From Quadrisphaera sp. RL12-1S (lineage in GTDB: Bacteria > Actinomycetota > Actinomycetes > Actinomycetales > Quadrisphaeraceae), in the NCBI RefSeq assembly GCF_014270065.1, contig NZ_JACNME010000004.1, positions 186,001 to 250,000 on the forward strand: 64,000 nt of DNA, in the 5' to 3' direction. The translations under genes and the position numbers were made by a program. The notes under the pieces are model-generated. The model saw only the letters and a program-made list of their open reading frames with translations. It did no database searches and was not told the origin of the DNA. Of the stretch, positions 33,067 through 43,235 are shown piece after piece (the first letter of the stretch is position 1; every line of letters starts with the position of its first letter).

Positions 33067-33499
33067 GGCCGCAGAGCGAGCGGATGGCGGCGAGGCCGTC
33101 GGGGGTCCCCGGCCAGTGCCGCTCCAGGGCCTGCGGCCCCGCGCGGCGCACCACCGAGCGCAGCACCAGGACGACGACGAGGACGTCGTCCGCCCAGCCG
33201 ATGACCGGCAGCACGTCGGGCACCAGGTCGACGGGGGAGGCCAGGTAGGCCACCAGCAGCCACAGGCGCACCCGGACCCCACGGGGCAGGGTGCGGTCGG
33301 CGGCGAGGCGGCGGACCAGGCGGAGGAGGTCGGGCAGGAGCCGCAGCGCGTCGCGCCACGAGGTCCGCCCCCGCGAGACCCGCCAGAGGACGGCGAGGAG
33401 CAGCAGCCAGCAGAGCACCAGCGCGACGACCAGCCCGCCCGCCACCGCGAGCGCCGTCCCCCAGGCACCGCTCAGGTCCACGCCGCTGACCGTACCCAC
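33053..33499 (-). CDS. DUF1232 (YkvA-like) membrane protein
   Basis: A 148-residue protein with one strong membrane segment (about 12-38) and the family signature YLASPVDLVPDVLPVIGWAD. DDVLVVVLVLRSVVRRAGP continues it. YkvA-like proteins are widespread and uncharacterised. A basic segment between the two parts suggests membrane association. The gene lies alone and convergent to the P-loop gene. Confidence 0.9.
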   Translation of the reverse strand: MGTVSGVDLSGAWGTALAVAGGLVVALVLCWLLLLAVLWRVSRGRTSWRDALRLLPDLLRLVRRLAADRTLPRGVRVRLWLLVAYLASPVDLVPDVLPVIGWADDVLVVVLVLRSVVRRAGPQALERHWPGTPDGLAAIRSLCGLTAG

Positions 33500-33510
33500 C
33501 GCCTGCCGGA

Positions 33511-33535
33511 GGGTGGCCGACGCCCATGATCACGG
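33511..33535. repeat. repeat family B, intergenic copy
   Basis: GGGTGGCCGACGCCCATGATCACGG lies between divergent DUF1232 and CLC genes. It is nearly identical to the copy inside the Pth2-like gene at 13672. Confidence 0.8.
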
Positions 33536-33561
33536 TGGTGGGGGTGTGGGAGGGTGGCCGC

Positions 33562-34797
33562 GTGCCGCTTCCGCTGAGGTGGGCCGCCGCCGTGGTGGCC
33601 ACCGGCGTGGTCGCCGGCTTGGCCGGGGCGGCGCTCATGGGGGTGCTGCGGCTCGTGCAGCAGCTGGCGTACGGCTCCCTCGCGGGCGGCTTCGGCGCGG
33701 CCGTGGAGGCCGCGGACCCCGCGCGCCGGGTGGTGGCCATGGCCGCGGGCGGTCTGCTGGTGGGCCTGGGCTGGTGGGCGCTGCGGCGGCGGGCCGCTCC
33801 GGTGCGCCAGGCCGAGGACGTCGTCCGCGGCGCTCCCGGGCAGCGGATGCGGCTGCGCAGCACCTCCCTCGACGCGCTGCTGCAGGTGGTCGCGGTGGGC
33901 GCGGGCGCGTCGCTGGGGCGCGAAGGGGCGCCGCGGCAGGTCGGCGCCGCCGCCGGCGGGTGGCTGGCCGCCCGCTGCGGCCTCGACGGACGGGCCCAGC
34001 GCCTGCTCCTGGCGTGCGGCGCCGGAGCCGGCCTGGCCGCCGTCTACGACGTGCCGCTCGGGGGAGCGCTGTTCACCCTGGAGGTGCTGCTCGCGACGGT
34101 GGCTCCGGCTGCCGCGCTGGCCGCCGTCGCCACGTCCGTCATCGCCACCGTGGTGGCCTGGCCGTTCCTGGGGCAGCAGCAGGTCTTCACGGTCGCGGGC
34201 CCGGCCTCTCCGAGCGCGTCCCTGGTGGTGGCGGCCGTCGCCGTCGGGCCGCTCGCCGCGGGGACGGGCCTGGCGTTCCGGGCCCTCGCGGGCCGGGCGA
34301 GGGCGCTGGCGCCGTCCGGGTGGCGGCTGCCCGTGGCCACGACGGTGGCGTTCACGGCTGTCGGGCTCCTCGCCGTGCCGCTGCCGCAGGTGCTGGGGAA
34401 CGGGCACGCCCCGGCCGAGCTGGTCTTCGTCGGGCGGCTGGGGCTGGGCACCGCCGCGGTGCTGCTGCTCGCGCGGCCGCTCGCCACCGCCCTGTGCCTG
34501 GGATCGGGGGCGCGCGGCGGCCTGCTGACGCCGGCCGTCGCGCTGGGGGCGCTGCTCGGCCTGCTGGGTGCCGCGGCGTGGGCGCAGCTGTGGCCGGGGG
34601 CCCCCGCGTCGGCGCTGGCAGTGGCCGGTGCGGCGGCGGTGCTGGCCGTCACGCAGCGCGCGCCCCTGACCGCGACCGTGCTGCTGCTGGAGTTCACCGG
34701 CAGCGCGTCGGCGCTGCTCGTGCCCGTGCTCGCCGCGGTGACGACGGCGACGGCGACGGCCGGGCTGGTGGGCTCCCGCTCGCGCCGGACCCCGTGA
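33562..34797 (+). CDS. CLC family chloride channel/transporter
   Basis: A 411-residue polytopic membrane protein of the ClC family. Selectivity-filter motifs are VGAGASLGREGAPRQVGA (the GREGP equivalent, with the gating Glu) and CLGSGARGGLLTPAVALGA. The expected GSGIP motif is replaced by a poorly matching VRGAPGQRM, so this is a diverged subgroup. About ten hydrophobic segments are present and no cytoplasmic CBS domains. Whether it is a channel or a H+/Cl- exchanger is unknown. GTG 33562 is preferred for GGGAGGGTGGCCGC before it. The upstream in-frame ATG lies inside a repeat B copy. Confidence 0.88.
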   Translation: MPLPLRWAAAVVATGVVAGLAGAALMGVLRLVQQLAYGSLAGGFGAAVEAADPARRVVAMAAGGLLVGLGWWALRRRAAPVRQAEDVVRGAPGQRMRLRSTSLDALLQVVAVGAGASLGREGAPRQVGAAAGGWLAARCGLDGRAQRLLLACGAGAGLAAVYDVPLGGALFTLEVLLATVAPAAALAAVATSVIATVVAWPFLGQQQVFTVAGPASPSASLVVAAVAVGPLAAGTGLAFRALAGRARALAPSGWRLPVATTVAFTAVGLLAVPLPQVLGNGHAPAELVFVGRLGLGTAAVLLLARPLATALCLGSGARGGLLTPAVALGALLGLLGAAAWAQLWPGAPASALAVAGAAAVLAVTQRAPLTATVLLLEFTGSASALLVPVLAAVTTATATAGLVGSRSRRTP

Positions 34798-34901
34798 CCA
34801 CCCGGGCAGCGCGGCGCGTCCTCCCGCGTGCGGGGGACCACGACCACGGGGGAGGGGATCGCCCACAGCGGAACGCCCTGGCGGCTGTCAGCCCCGCGTC
34901 C

Positions 34902-34907
34902 TAGCCT
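34902..34907 (+). promoter_or_regulatory. -10 element of the ABC exporter operon
   Basis: TAGCCT, 66 bases before the first ABC gene's GTG. The rest of the 176-base gap after the CLC gene shows only a weak hairpin near 34818-34838. Confidence 0.45.
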
Positions 34908-34973
34908 CGTTCGCCGGGGCAACCGGCTGTCCGGGGGTCGGTGCGCGCCCCGTCGTCGTGGAGGTGGGCCGCC

Positions 34974-36743
34974 GTGCTCCTTCGGCTCCTGAGGCGCTAC
35001 CTGCGTCCGTACTGGTCCCTGCTGGCGGGAGTCGTCGTCTTCCAGACCCTGCAGACGCTCGCGTCGCTGTACCTGCCGACCCTCAACGCCGACATCATCG
35101 ACAACGGCGTCGTCACCGGTGACACGCACTACGTGCTGGTCACGGGCCTGTGGATGCTCCTGGTGACGCTCGGGCAGGTGGCGGCCACCGTCGTCGCCGT
35201 CTGGTTCGGCGCCCGCACGGCCATGGGGTTCGGGCGCGACGTCCGCGCCGCCGTCTTCGGCCACGTCGCAGCGCTGAGCGAGCGCGAGGTCGGGCGCTTC
35301 GGCGCCGCCAGCCTCATCACCCGCACCACCAACGACGTCCAGCAGGTGCAGATGCTCGTGCTCATGGGCGCGACGCTGCTCGTCACCAGCCCCATCACCG
35401 CCGTCGGCGGCGTGGCGCTCGCGCTGCACCAGGACGTCGGGATGGCGTGGGTGCTCGTCGTGGCCGTGCCGGTGCTGCTGGGGGCGGTCGGCGCGATCGT
35501 CGTGAGGATGGTGCCGCAGTTCCGGCTCATGCAGGTCCGCCTCGACGGGGTGAACCGGGTGCTGCGCGAGCAGCTCACGGGCGTGCGCGTGGTGCGCGCG
35601 TTCGTGCGCGAGCCGGTGGAGGAGGCCCGCTTCGCCGCCGCCAGCACCGACCTCACCACCACCGCGCTGCGGGCCGGGCGGCTCATGGCGCTGATGTTCC
35701 CCACGGTGATGCTGGTCATGAACGCCTCCACGGTGGCCGTCGTGTGGCTCGGCGCCTACCGGATCGCCGACGGCGACCTCCAGATCGGCCAGCTGACGGC
35801 GTTCATCTCCTACCTCGTGCAGATCCTCATGGCCGTGATGATGACGACGATGCTGGCGTTCCTCCTGCCGCGCGCCGCCGTCTCCGCCGACCGCATCGGG
35901 GAGGTCCTCGACGCCTCACCGTCCGTGGTGCCGCCCGCCACCTCCGAGGCGGTGCACGAGGCCGACCTCGACCCCGCGCTGCGCGGCACCGTCGAGCTGC
36001 GCGGCGCCACGTTCGCCTACCCCGGCGCCGAGGCCCCGGTGCTGCACGACATCAGCTTCACCGCCGCCCCGGGGACGACGACGGCGGTGGTCGGGTCCAC
36101 CGGAGGCGGCAAGACCACGCTGGTCAACCTGCTGCCCCGCCTCTTCGACGCCACCGGCGGCCAGGTGCTGGTCGACGGCGTGGACGTGCGCCGGCTCGAC
36201 CCGGACGTGCTGTGGGACCGGATCGGCCTGGTGCCGCAGCGCGCCCTGCTCTTCGCCGGGACCATCGCCTCCAACCTCAGGTTCGGCAGGCCCGAGGCCA
36301 CCGACGCCGAGCTGTGGCAGGCCCTGGAGATCGCCCAGGCCGCCGACTTCGTGCGGGCCATGCCCGGGCAGCTGGACGAGCCCGTCACGCAGGGCGGCAC
36401 GAGCGTGTCCGGGGGCCAGCGCCAGCGGCTCGCCATCGCCCGCGCCCTGGTCAAGCGCCCGGCGGTCTACGTCTTCGACGACGCGTTCAGCGCCCTCGAC
36501 ACCGCCACCGACGCCCGGCTGCGCGCCGCGCTGGACACCGCCGAGGGGGCGCGCGACGCCACCCGGGTGGTGGTGGCCCAGCGGGTGGCCACGGTGGTCT
36601 CCGCCGACCAGATCCTCGTGCTCGAGCACGGGAGGGTGGTGGCGCGTGGCACGCACGCGCAGCTGCTGGAGACCTCGCCGGAGTACCAGGAGATCGTCAC
36701 CAGCCAGCTGTCCGCGGCCGAGGCGACGGAGGTCCGGGCGTGA
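34974..36743 (+). CDS. ABC exporter half-transporter with degenerate ATP site
   Basis: A 589-residue protein: a six-helix type I exporter domain (about 1-320) and an ATPase domain. Walker A is VGSTGGGKTTLVNLL, the signature SVSGGQRQRLAIARAL, and Walker B VYVFDDAFSALD. The catalytic Glu after Walker B is Asp and the switch His is Gln (VVAQRVATV), so this ATP site is degenerate. Its intact signature would serve the site of the partner. GTG 34974 follows GGAGGTG; GTG 34941 is possible. It overlaps the second subunit by four bases. Substrate unknown. Confidence 0.93.
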   Translation: MLLRLLRRYLRPYWSLLAGVVVFQTLQTLASLYLPTLNADIIDNGVVTGDTHYVLVTGLWMLLVTLGQVAATVVAVWFGARTAMGFGRDVRAAVFGHVAALSEREVGRFGAASLITRTTNDVQQVQMLVLMGATLLVTSPITAVGGVALALHQDVGMAWVLVVAVPVLLGAVGAIVVRMVPQFRLMQVRLDGVNRVLREQLTGVRVVRAFVREPVEEARFAAASTDLTTTALRAGRLMALMFPTVMLVMNASTVAVVWLGAYRIADGDLQIGQLTAFISYLVQILMAVMMTTMLAFLLPRAAVSADRIGEVLDASPSVVPPATSEAVHEADLDPALRGTVELRGATFAYPGAEAPVLHDISFTAAPGTTTAVVGSTGGGKTTLVNLLPRLFDATGGQVLVDGVDVRRLDPDVLWDRIGLVPQRALLFAGTIASNLRFGRPEATDAELWQALEIAQAADFVRAMPGQLDEPVTQGGTSVSGGQRQRLAIARALVKRPAVYVFDDAFSALDTATDARLRAALDTAEGARDATRVVVAQRVATVVSADQILVLEHGRVVARGTHAQLLETSPEYQEIVTSQLSAAEATEVRA

Positions 36744-38740
36744 GCGGCACCCAGCCGGCGAGCAGGCCCATCCCCGCACCGCGCCGCGGGCCGATGGGCG
36801 GCGGCGGGATGATGGGCATGGCGGTGCCCGCGGAGAAGTCGAAGGACTTCTGGCCCGCCGCGAAGCGCCTCCTGGGCCGGCTGCGCCCCGAGCGGGCGTG
36901 GATCGCGCTCGTCGTCGTCGTCGGGGCCACCTCGGTGGCCCTCGCGGTGGCCGGCCCGAAGATGCTCGGGAAGGCGACCGACCTCGTGGTGGCCGGCGCT
37001 GTCGGCGCGCAGTTCCCCGCGGGCGCCACCCGCGACGCCGTGCTCGCCCGGCTGGCCGGTTCGGGGCAGGGCTCGCAGGCGGACTTCCTGCGCACCGTCG
37101 ACTTCACGCCCGGCCAGGGCGTCGACTTCGGGGCGCTCGGCGCGCTGCTGACCCTCGTGCTCGGGCTGTACGCGGGCTCCAGCCTGCTCGGGTGGCTGCA
37201 GGGGTACGTGCTGGCCGGCGTCACCCAGCGCACCGTCTACCGGCTCCGCGAAGACGTCGAGCGCAAGATCAACGCGCTGCCGCTGTCGCACCTCGACCGC
37301 ACGCCCCGCGGCGAGCTGCTGAGCCGCGTCACCAACGACATCGACAACATCTCCCAGACCGTCCAGCAGACCCTCAGCCAGCTGGTGACGTCGCTGCTGA
37401 CGGTGGTCGGCGTGGTCGTGATGATGGTGTGGATCTCCCCGGTGCTGGCGCTGGTGGCGCTGGTGACGATCCCGCTGACGATCGTCGTGACAGGGGCGAT
37501 CGCTCGGCGGTCGCAGGGGCTGTTCGTGGCCCAGTGGAAGACCACCGGCGAGCTCAACGCGCAGGTCGAGGAGGCCTACACCGGCCACGCGCTGGTCAAG
37601 GTGTTCGGGCGGCGCCGGGAGGTGGCGGAGCGCTTCGCGGTCACCAACGGCGAGCTGCACGACGCCGCCTTCGGCGCCCAGTTCGTCTCCGGGCTGATCA
37701 TGCCGGCGTTGACGTTCGTGGGGAACCTCGTCTACGTGGGCATCGCCGTCGTCGGTGGGCTCATGGTGGCCGGCGGGTCGCTGGGGATCGGCAGCGTGCA
37801 GGCCTTCGTGCAGTACTCCCGCCAGTTCACCCAGCCGCTGGCGCAGCTCGGGTCCATGGCCAACCTCCTGCAGTCCGGCGTGGCCAGCGCCGAGCGCGTC
37901 TTCGAGCTGCTCGACGCCGAGGAGCAGTCACCCGACGGCGCGGGGTCGGCAGCGGCCGGCGCCGCGGTCCCCGACGGGCCCGGACGGCTGGAGTTCGAGC
38001 ACGTCTCCTTCAGCTACGACCCCTCCAAGCCCCTCATCGAGGACCTGTCCCTGGTCGCCGAGCCCGGCCACACCGTCGCCATCGTCGGCCCCACCGGCGC
38101 GGGCAAGACGACGCTGGTCAACCTCGTCATGCGGTTCTACGAGGTGGACGGCGGGCGGATCCTGCTGGACGGCGTGGACGTCCGCGACCTGCCCCGGGCC
38201 GCGCTGCGCGCCGCCACCGGCATGGTGCTGCAGGACACGTGGCTGTTCGGCGGCTCCATCCGCGACAACATCCGCTACGGCCGCCCCGACGCCACCGAGG
38301 CCGAGGTCGAGCAGGCCGCTCGCGACGCGCTCGCGGACCGCTTCGTGAGGTCCCTGCCGGACGGGTACGACACCGTCATCGACGACGAGGCCTCCAACCT
38401 CTCCGCGGGGGAGCGGCAGCTGCTGACCATCGCGCGGGCGTTCCTGCGGCGGCCCAAGCTGCTGATCCTCGACGAGGCCACCAGCTCGGTGGACACCCGC
38501 ACCGAGCTGCTCGTGCAGCGGGCCATGGCGGAGCTGCGGCGCGACAGGACGGCCTTCGTCATCGCCCATCGCCTGTCGACCATCCGCGACGCCGACCTCA
38601 TCCTCGTCATGGAGTCCGGCCGGCTGGTGGAGCAGGGCACGCACGCGGAGCTGCTCGCTGCGGGTGGTGCGTACGCGCGCCTCTACGAGGCGCAGTTCGC
38701 CGCCCCCACCGACGAGGTCGCCGCGCCCGCCGCTCGCTGA
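36740..38740 (+). CDS. ABC exporter half-transporter with canonical ATP site
   Basis: A 666-residue partner of the preceding protein. A disordered N-terminus with MGGGGMMGMAVPAEKSKDFW precedes the membrane domain, which has an extra extracytoplasmic stretch of about 75 residues between the first two helices. Walker A is VGPTGAGKTTLVNLV, Walker B is LLILDEATSSVD and the H-loop is FVIAHRLSTI. The signature is altered to NLSAGERQLLTIARAF. Together the subunits form one competent and one degenerate site, as in heterodimeric exporters. GTGA overlap with the first gene supports a fixed pair. Confidence 0.94.
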   Translation: MSGTQPASRPIPAPRRGPMGGGGMMGMAVPAEKSKDFWPAAKRLLGRLRPERAWIALVVVVGATSVALAVAGPKMLGKATDLVVAGAVGAQFPAGATRDAVLARLAGSGQGSQADFLRTVDFTPGQGVDFGALGALLTLVLGLYAGSSLLGWLQGYVLAGVTQRTVYRLREDVERKINALPLSHLDRTPRGELLSRVTNDIDNISQTVQQTLSQLVTSLLTVVGVVVMMVWISPVLALVALVTIPLTIVVTGAIARRSQGLFVAQWKTTGELNAQVEEAYTGHALVKVFGRRREVAERFAVTNGELHDAAFGAQFVSGLIMPALTFVGNLVYVGIAVVGGLMVAGGSLGIGSVQAFVQYSRQFTQPLAQLGSMANLLQSGVASAERVFELLDAEEQSPDGAGSAAAGAAVPDGPGRLEFEHVSFSYDPSKPLIEDLSLVAEPGHTVAIVGPTGAGKTTLVNLVMRFYEVDGGRILLDGVDVRDLPRAALRAATGMVLQDTWLFGGSIRDNIRYGRPDATEAEVEQAARDALADRFVRSLPDGYDTVIDDEASNLSAGERQLLTIARAFLRRPKLLILDEATSSVDTRTELLVQRAMAELRRDRTAFVIAHRLSTIRDADLILVMESGRLVEQGTHAELLAAGGAYARLYEAQFAAPTDEVAAPAAR

Positions 38741-38810
38741 GCGCCCCATCGGGCGAGTTCCCGCCCCATCGAGGCATCGGAAGGGGCGTGGAGTCGCGCG
38801 AAGGGGCGCT
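38740..38810. terminator. nested inverted repeats between convergent genes
   Basis: AGCGCCCC (38740-38747) mirrors GGGGCGCT (38803-38810), and CGCCCC (38762-38767) mirrors GGGGCG (38783-38788). The short motifs GCCCCATCG and GAAGGGGCG each occur twice. This may form a two-way terminator between the ABC operon and the VOC gene. Confidence 0.45.
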
Positions 38811-38829
38811 TCCTCGCACCGGAGGGGGC

Positions 38830-39222
38830 TCAGAAGGCGTCGCCGGTGCGCCAGGGCATCTGCTGGAGCACGAGGGAGTTGCCGTCGGGGTCCTGCACAC
38901 CGGCGTAGAGCACCCCACCGCCCGCGTCGGTGACCTCACCGACGTCCACGCCCCGGCCGAGCAGCTCCGCGCGGGCGGCCTGGATGTCCGCGACCACGAG
39001 GTGCAGGCCGCGTGCCGAACCGGGAGCGCCCTCGTAGACCGGCAGCCCGGTGCCGAAGCCGATCGAGCAGCCCGATCCCGGCGGCGTCACCTGCACCACG
39101 CGGATCCCCGGGGCGGGCGTGACGTCGACGTCGACGGTGAAGCCGAGGCGGCCGGCGTAGAAGGCCTTCGCGGCGTCGACGTCGGAGACGGACAGCGGCA
39201 CCAGCTCGAGCTTCATGTCCAC
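38830..39222 (-). CDS. VOC family (glyoxalase-like) protein
   Basis: A 130-residue vicinal-oxygen-chelate fold protein. The start is MKLELVPLSVSDVDAAKAFY, with the second repeat beginning GLHLVVADIQAARAELLGRG and VQDPDGNSLVLQQ. The glyoxalase metal ligands are not all obvious, so the role may be binding or resistance rather than catalysis. GTG 39222 aligns best with the family; ATG 39216 is possible. It is divergent from the aldo/keto reductase, with a hexanucleotide repeat tract between. Confidence 0.85.
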   Translation of the reverse strand: MDMKLELVPLSVSDVDAAKAFYAGRLGFTVDVDVTPAPGIRVVQVTPPGSGCSIGFGTGLPVYEGAPGSARGLHLVVADIQAARAELLGRGVDVGEVTDAGGGVLYAGVQDPDGNSLVLQQMPWRTGDAF

Positions 39223-39312
39223 AGCGCGCAGCCTGGCACGCGGGTCCCGTGCTGTCGGCGGGTGCCGACCGGGGATGTGGCGCGGAGCTGCATGATCGTC
39301 GCGGTCGTCGTC

Positions 39313-39378
39313 GCGGTCGCGGTCGCGGTCGCGGTCGCGGTCACGGTCACGGTCACGGTCACGGTCACGGTCACGGAC
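39313..39378. repeat. hexanucleotide tandem repeat tract
   Basis: Five GCGGTC units (39313-39342) are followed by five ACGGTC units (39343-39372) and one ACGGAC. The tract sits in the divergent promoter region of the VOC and aldo/keto reductase genes. A two-step origin (change of one base and then expansion) explains the two blocks. Confidence 0.9.
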
Positions 39379-39443
39379 ACCGGGAGAGGTCGGGCCGTCG
39401 TCGTCCCCAGGGGTCTCTGAGAGCGCTCACAGCGGTCGGGCCG

Positions 39444-39449
39444 TAGCGT
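39444..39449 (+). promoter_or_regulatory. -10 element of leaderless aldo/keto reductase gene
   Basis: TAGCGT followed by seven bases and ATG 39457. Confidence 0.6.
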
Positions 39450-39456
39450 GCGGAGC

Positions 39457-40464
39457 ATGACGGATCTGGAGACCAGGACGCTCGGCCGCACGGGGGCGCA
39501 GGTCAGCGTGATCGGGCTGGGGTGCTGGCAGATCGGCGGCGGCTGGGGCGACGTCAGCGACGCCGACGCGACCGCCGCGCTGCACGCGGCCCTGGAGAGC
39601 GGGATCACCCTCTTCGACACCGCGGACGTGTACGGCGACGGCCGCAGCGAGCAGCTCATCGGGGCCTTCCTGCGCGAGCTGCCCGAGGCGGACCGGCCGT
39701 TCGTGGCCACCAAGTGCGGCCGCCGCGCGGACCCGCACGTGCCGGGCGCGTACACCGCCGAGAACTTCCGCGCGTGGACGGACAGGTCGCGCAGGAACCT
39801 CGGCGTGGACCGGCTCGACCTCGTGCAGCTGCACTGCCCGCCGACGCCGGTGTTCTCCGACGACGCCGCCTTCGACGCGCTCGACCAGCTGGTCGCCGAC
39901 GGCGCGATCGCCGCGTACGGCGTCTCGGTGGAGACCGTCGACGAGGCGCTCACCGCCATCGCCCGGCCGGGCGTGGCCAGCGTGCAGATCATCCTCAACG
40001 CGTTCCGCCGCAAGCCGCTCGAGCGGGTGCTGCCCGCGGCGGCCGAGGCCGGCGTGGGGATCCTCGCGCGCGTGCCGCTGGCGTCGGGCCTGCTCACCGG
40101 CAAGTACGACGAGAGCACGCAGTTCGGTGCGGACGACCACCGCAGCTTCAACCGCAACGGCGAGCAGTTCGACAAGGGGGAGACGTTCTCCGGCGTGCCC
40201 TACGACGTCGGCGTGGCCGCCGCCCGCGAGGTGGCGGCGCTCGCGGCGCAGGCCGGCGAGGGCGTGACGACCGCCCAGCTCGCGCTGCGGTGGATCCTCG
40301 ACCAGACCGGCGTGACCGCCGCGATCCCCGGGGCCCGCAACGCCGACCAGGCGCGCGGGAACGCCGCGGCCGCGGCGGTGGCCCCGCTCGGCCACGACGT
40401 GCTGGCGGCGTTCGAGCGCATCTACGACGAGCGCATCCGCGAGCACGTGCACGGCAGCTGGTGA
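39457..40464 (+). CDS. aldo/keto reductase
   Basis: A 335-residue (beta/alpha)8 oxidoreductase. Landmarks are TLGRTGAQVSVIGLGCWQIG, the catalytic Asp-Tyr in ITLFDTADVYGDGRSEQL, Lys in VATKCG, and LRWILDQTGVTAAIPGARN near the NADPH site. The His usually found in the tetrad is in LVQLHCPP. It reduces an unknown carbonyl with NADPH. It is a single gene with its own leaderless promoter. Eight bases separate it from the rhomboid-like gene. Confidence 0.93.
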   Translation: MTDLETRTLGRTGAQVSVIGLGCWQIGGGWGDVSDADATAALHAALESGITLFDTADVYGDGRSEQLIGAFLRELPEADRPFVATKCGRRADPHVPGAYTAENFRAWTDRSRRNLGVDRLDLVQLHCPPTPVFSDDAAFDALDQLVADGAIAAYGVSVETVDEALTAIARPGVASVQIILNAFRRKPLERVLPAAAEAGVGILARVPLASGLLTGKYDESTQFGADDHRSFNRNGEQFDKGETFSGVPYDVGVAAAREVAALAAQAGEGVTTAQLALRWILDQTGVTAAIPGARNADQARGNAAAAAVAPLGHDVLAAFERIYDERIREHVHGSW

Positions 40465-40471
40465 CCCCGCG

Positions 40472-41200
40472 GTGACGACTGTCGGTGCGCCCCCGGCCGG
40501 GCAGGACGGCGACGCCCGTCCCGCCCGGCCGGCGGGCGCGCAGGCGCGCCGGTGGCCGCGGTGGGCCCGCGGCGGTGAGCTGGCGCTGGCCTACGCGGGC
40601 CTGGTGCTCGCGGTGGCCGTCGTCCTCGCCGTCCTGCCGGAGGGCGTCCACCGGCAGGCGGTGCTGTCCGCCAGCACCAACATCGAGAACCTCCGGCACA
40701 CCCCTGCGGCCGTGCTGCTGCTGAGCGCCTTCGTGGTCCGCGACTTCGCCGAGGTGCTGCTCCTGCTGCCCCTGGTGGTGGTGATGACGCTGTGCAGCCG
40801 CAGGATCGGGCGCCTCTCCACGGTCATCGCCGCCCTGTTCGGGCACGTGGGCGCGACGCTCCTCGTGGCGACGTTCCTCGCCGCGGGCGTGCGCCGAGGG
40901 TTCGTGCCGCACAGCGTCACCACCGCCCCCGACGTCGGCGTCAGCTACGCGCTCGCCGGAATGGCCGGTCTGCTCGCGGCCGCGGTGCCCCACCGGTGGC
41001 GGTGGGCCTACGTGGTCGGCGGTCTCGTGGCCCTGGTGCTGCTCATCAGCGTCGACACGGACTTCACCAACGCGGGGCACCTGCTGGCGTTCGGCACGGG
41101 CCTCGGCCTGTCGGTCGTCGCGGTGCAGGGCGGCCGCCGCCCGCCGGAGGGGACCGCGCCTCGGACCGCACCCCGCTCGGGCTCCGGCGCCGCCGACTAG
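40472..41200 (+). CDS. rhomboid-like membrane protein
   Basis: A 242-residue protein with about six membrane segments after a 45-residue disordered N-terminus. [16 protein letters not shown] is in the place of the catalytic GxSG, with Ser kept but the second Gly replaced. [16 protein letters not shown] keeps the His. This matches the rhomboid-like family of actinobacteria, whose protease activity is uncertain. GTG 40472 is the first start after the reductase. Its TAG stop is part of the -10 element for aspS. Confidence 0.7.
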   Translation: MTTVGAPPAGQDGDARPARPAGAQARRWPRWARGGELALAYAGLVLAVAVVLAVLPEGVHRQAVLSASTNIENLRHTPAAVLLLSAFVVRDFAEVLLLLPLVVVMTLCSRRIGRLSTVIAALFGHVGATLLVATFLAAGVRRGFVPHSVTTAPDVGVSYALAGMAGLLAAAVPHRWRWAYVVGGLVALVLLISVDTDFTNAGHLLAFGTGLGLSVVAVQGGRRPPEGTAPRTAPRSGSGAAD

Positions 41201-41203
41201 GCT
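41198..41203 (+). promoter_or_regulatory. -10 element of aspS, overlapping a stop codon
   Basis: TAGGCT begins with the TAG stop of the rhomboid-like gene. It is 54 bases before the aspS GTG. Confidence 0.45.
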
Positions 41204-41256
41204 CGACGCCGCCGCCGCCGCTCTGGCAGCAGCGAAGATGGTCGACAGGAAGGTCG

Positions 41257-43110
<1,854 letters not shown>

Positions 43111-43123
43111 CCCTCCCCTCCGT

Positions 43124-43183
43124 CCGTGATCATGGACTTCCCGAGCACTTTCCCGCCGTGATCATGGACCTCCCGAACACCCG
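43124..43183. repeat. repeat family B, two tandem copies (left flank)
   Basis: Two units begin CCGTGATCATGGAC at 43124 and 43156 and continue CTTCCCGAGCACTTTCC, with a 32-base period. They are in the reverse orientation to the pair at 44175-44237, so the gene between is bracketed by inverted repeats. Confidence 0.88.
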
Positions 43184-43235
43184 TTCCTGTGGACGGTCGG
43201 AGCGGGGGTAGCGCGATCTTCGCAAGGCTGCACCG

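Noticed and set aside
39213-40175. A minus-strand frame containing repeated TVTVTV and TATATA residues
   Set aside because: It is the translation of the hexanucleotide tract plus the antisense of the aldo/keto reductase gene.
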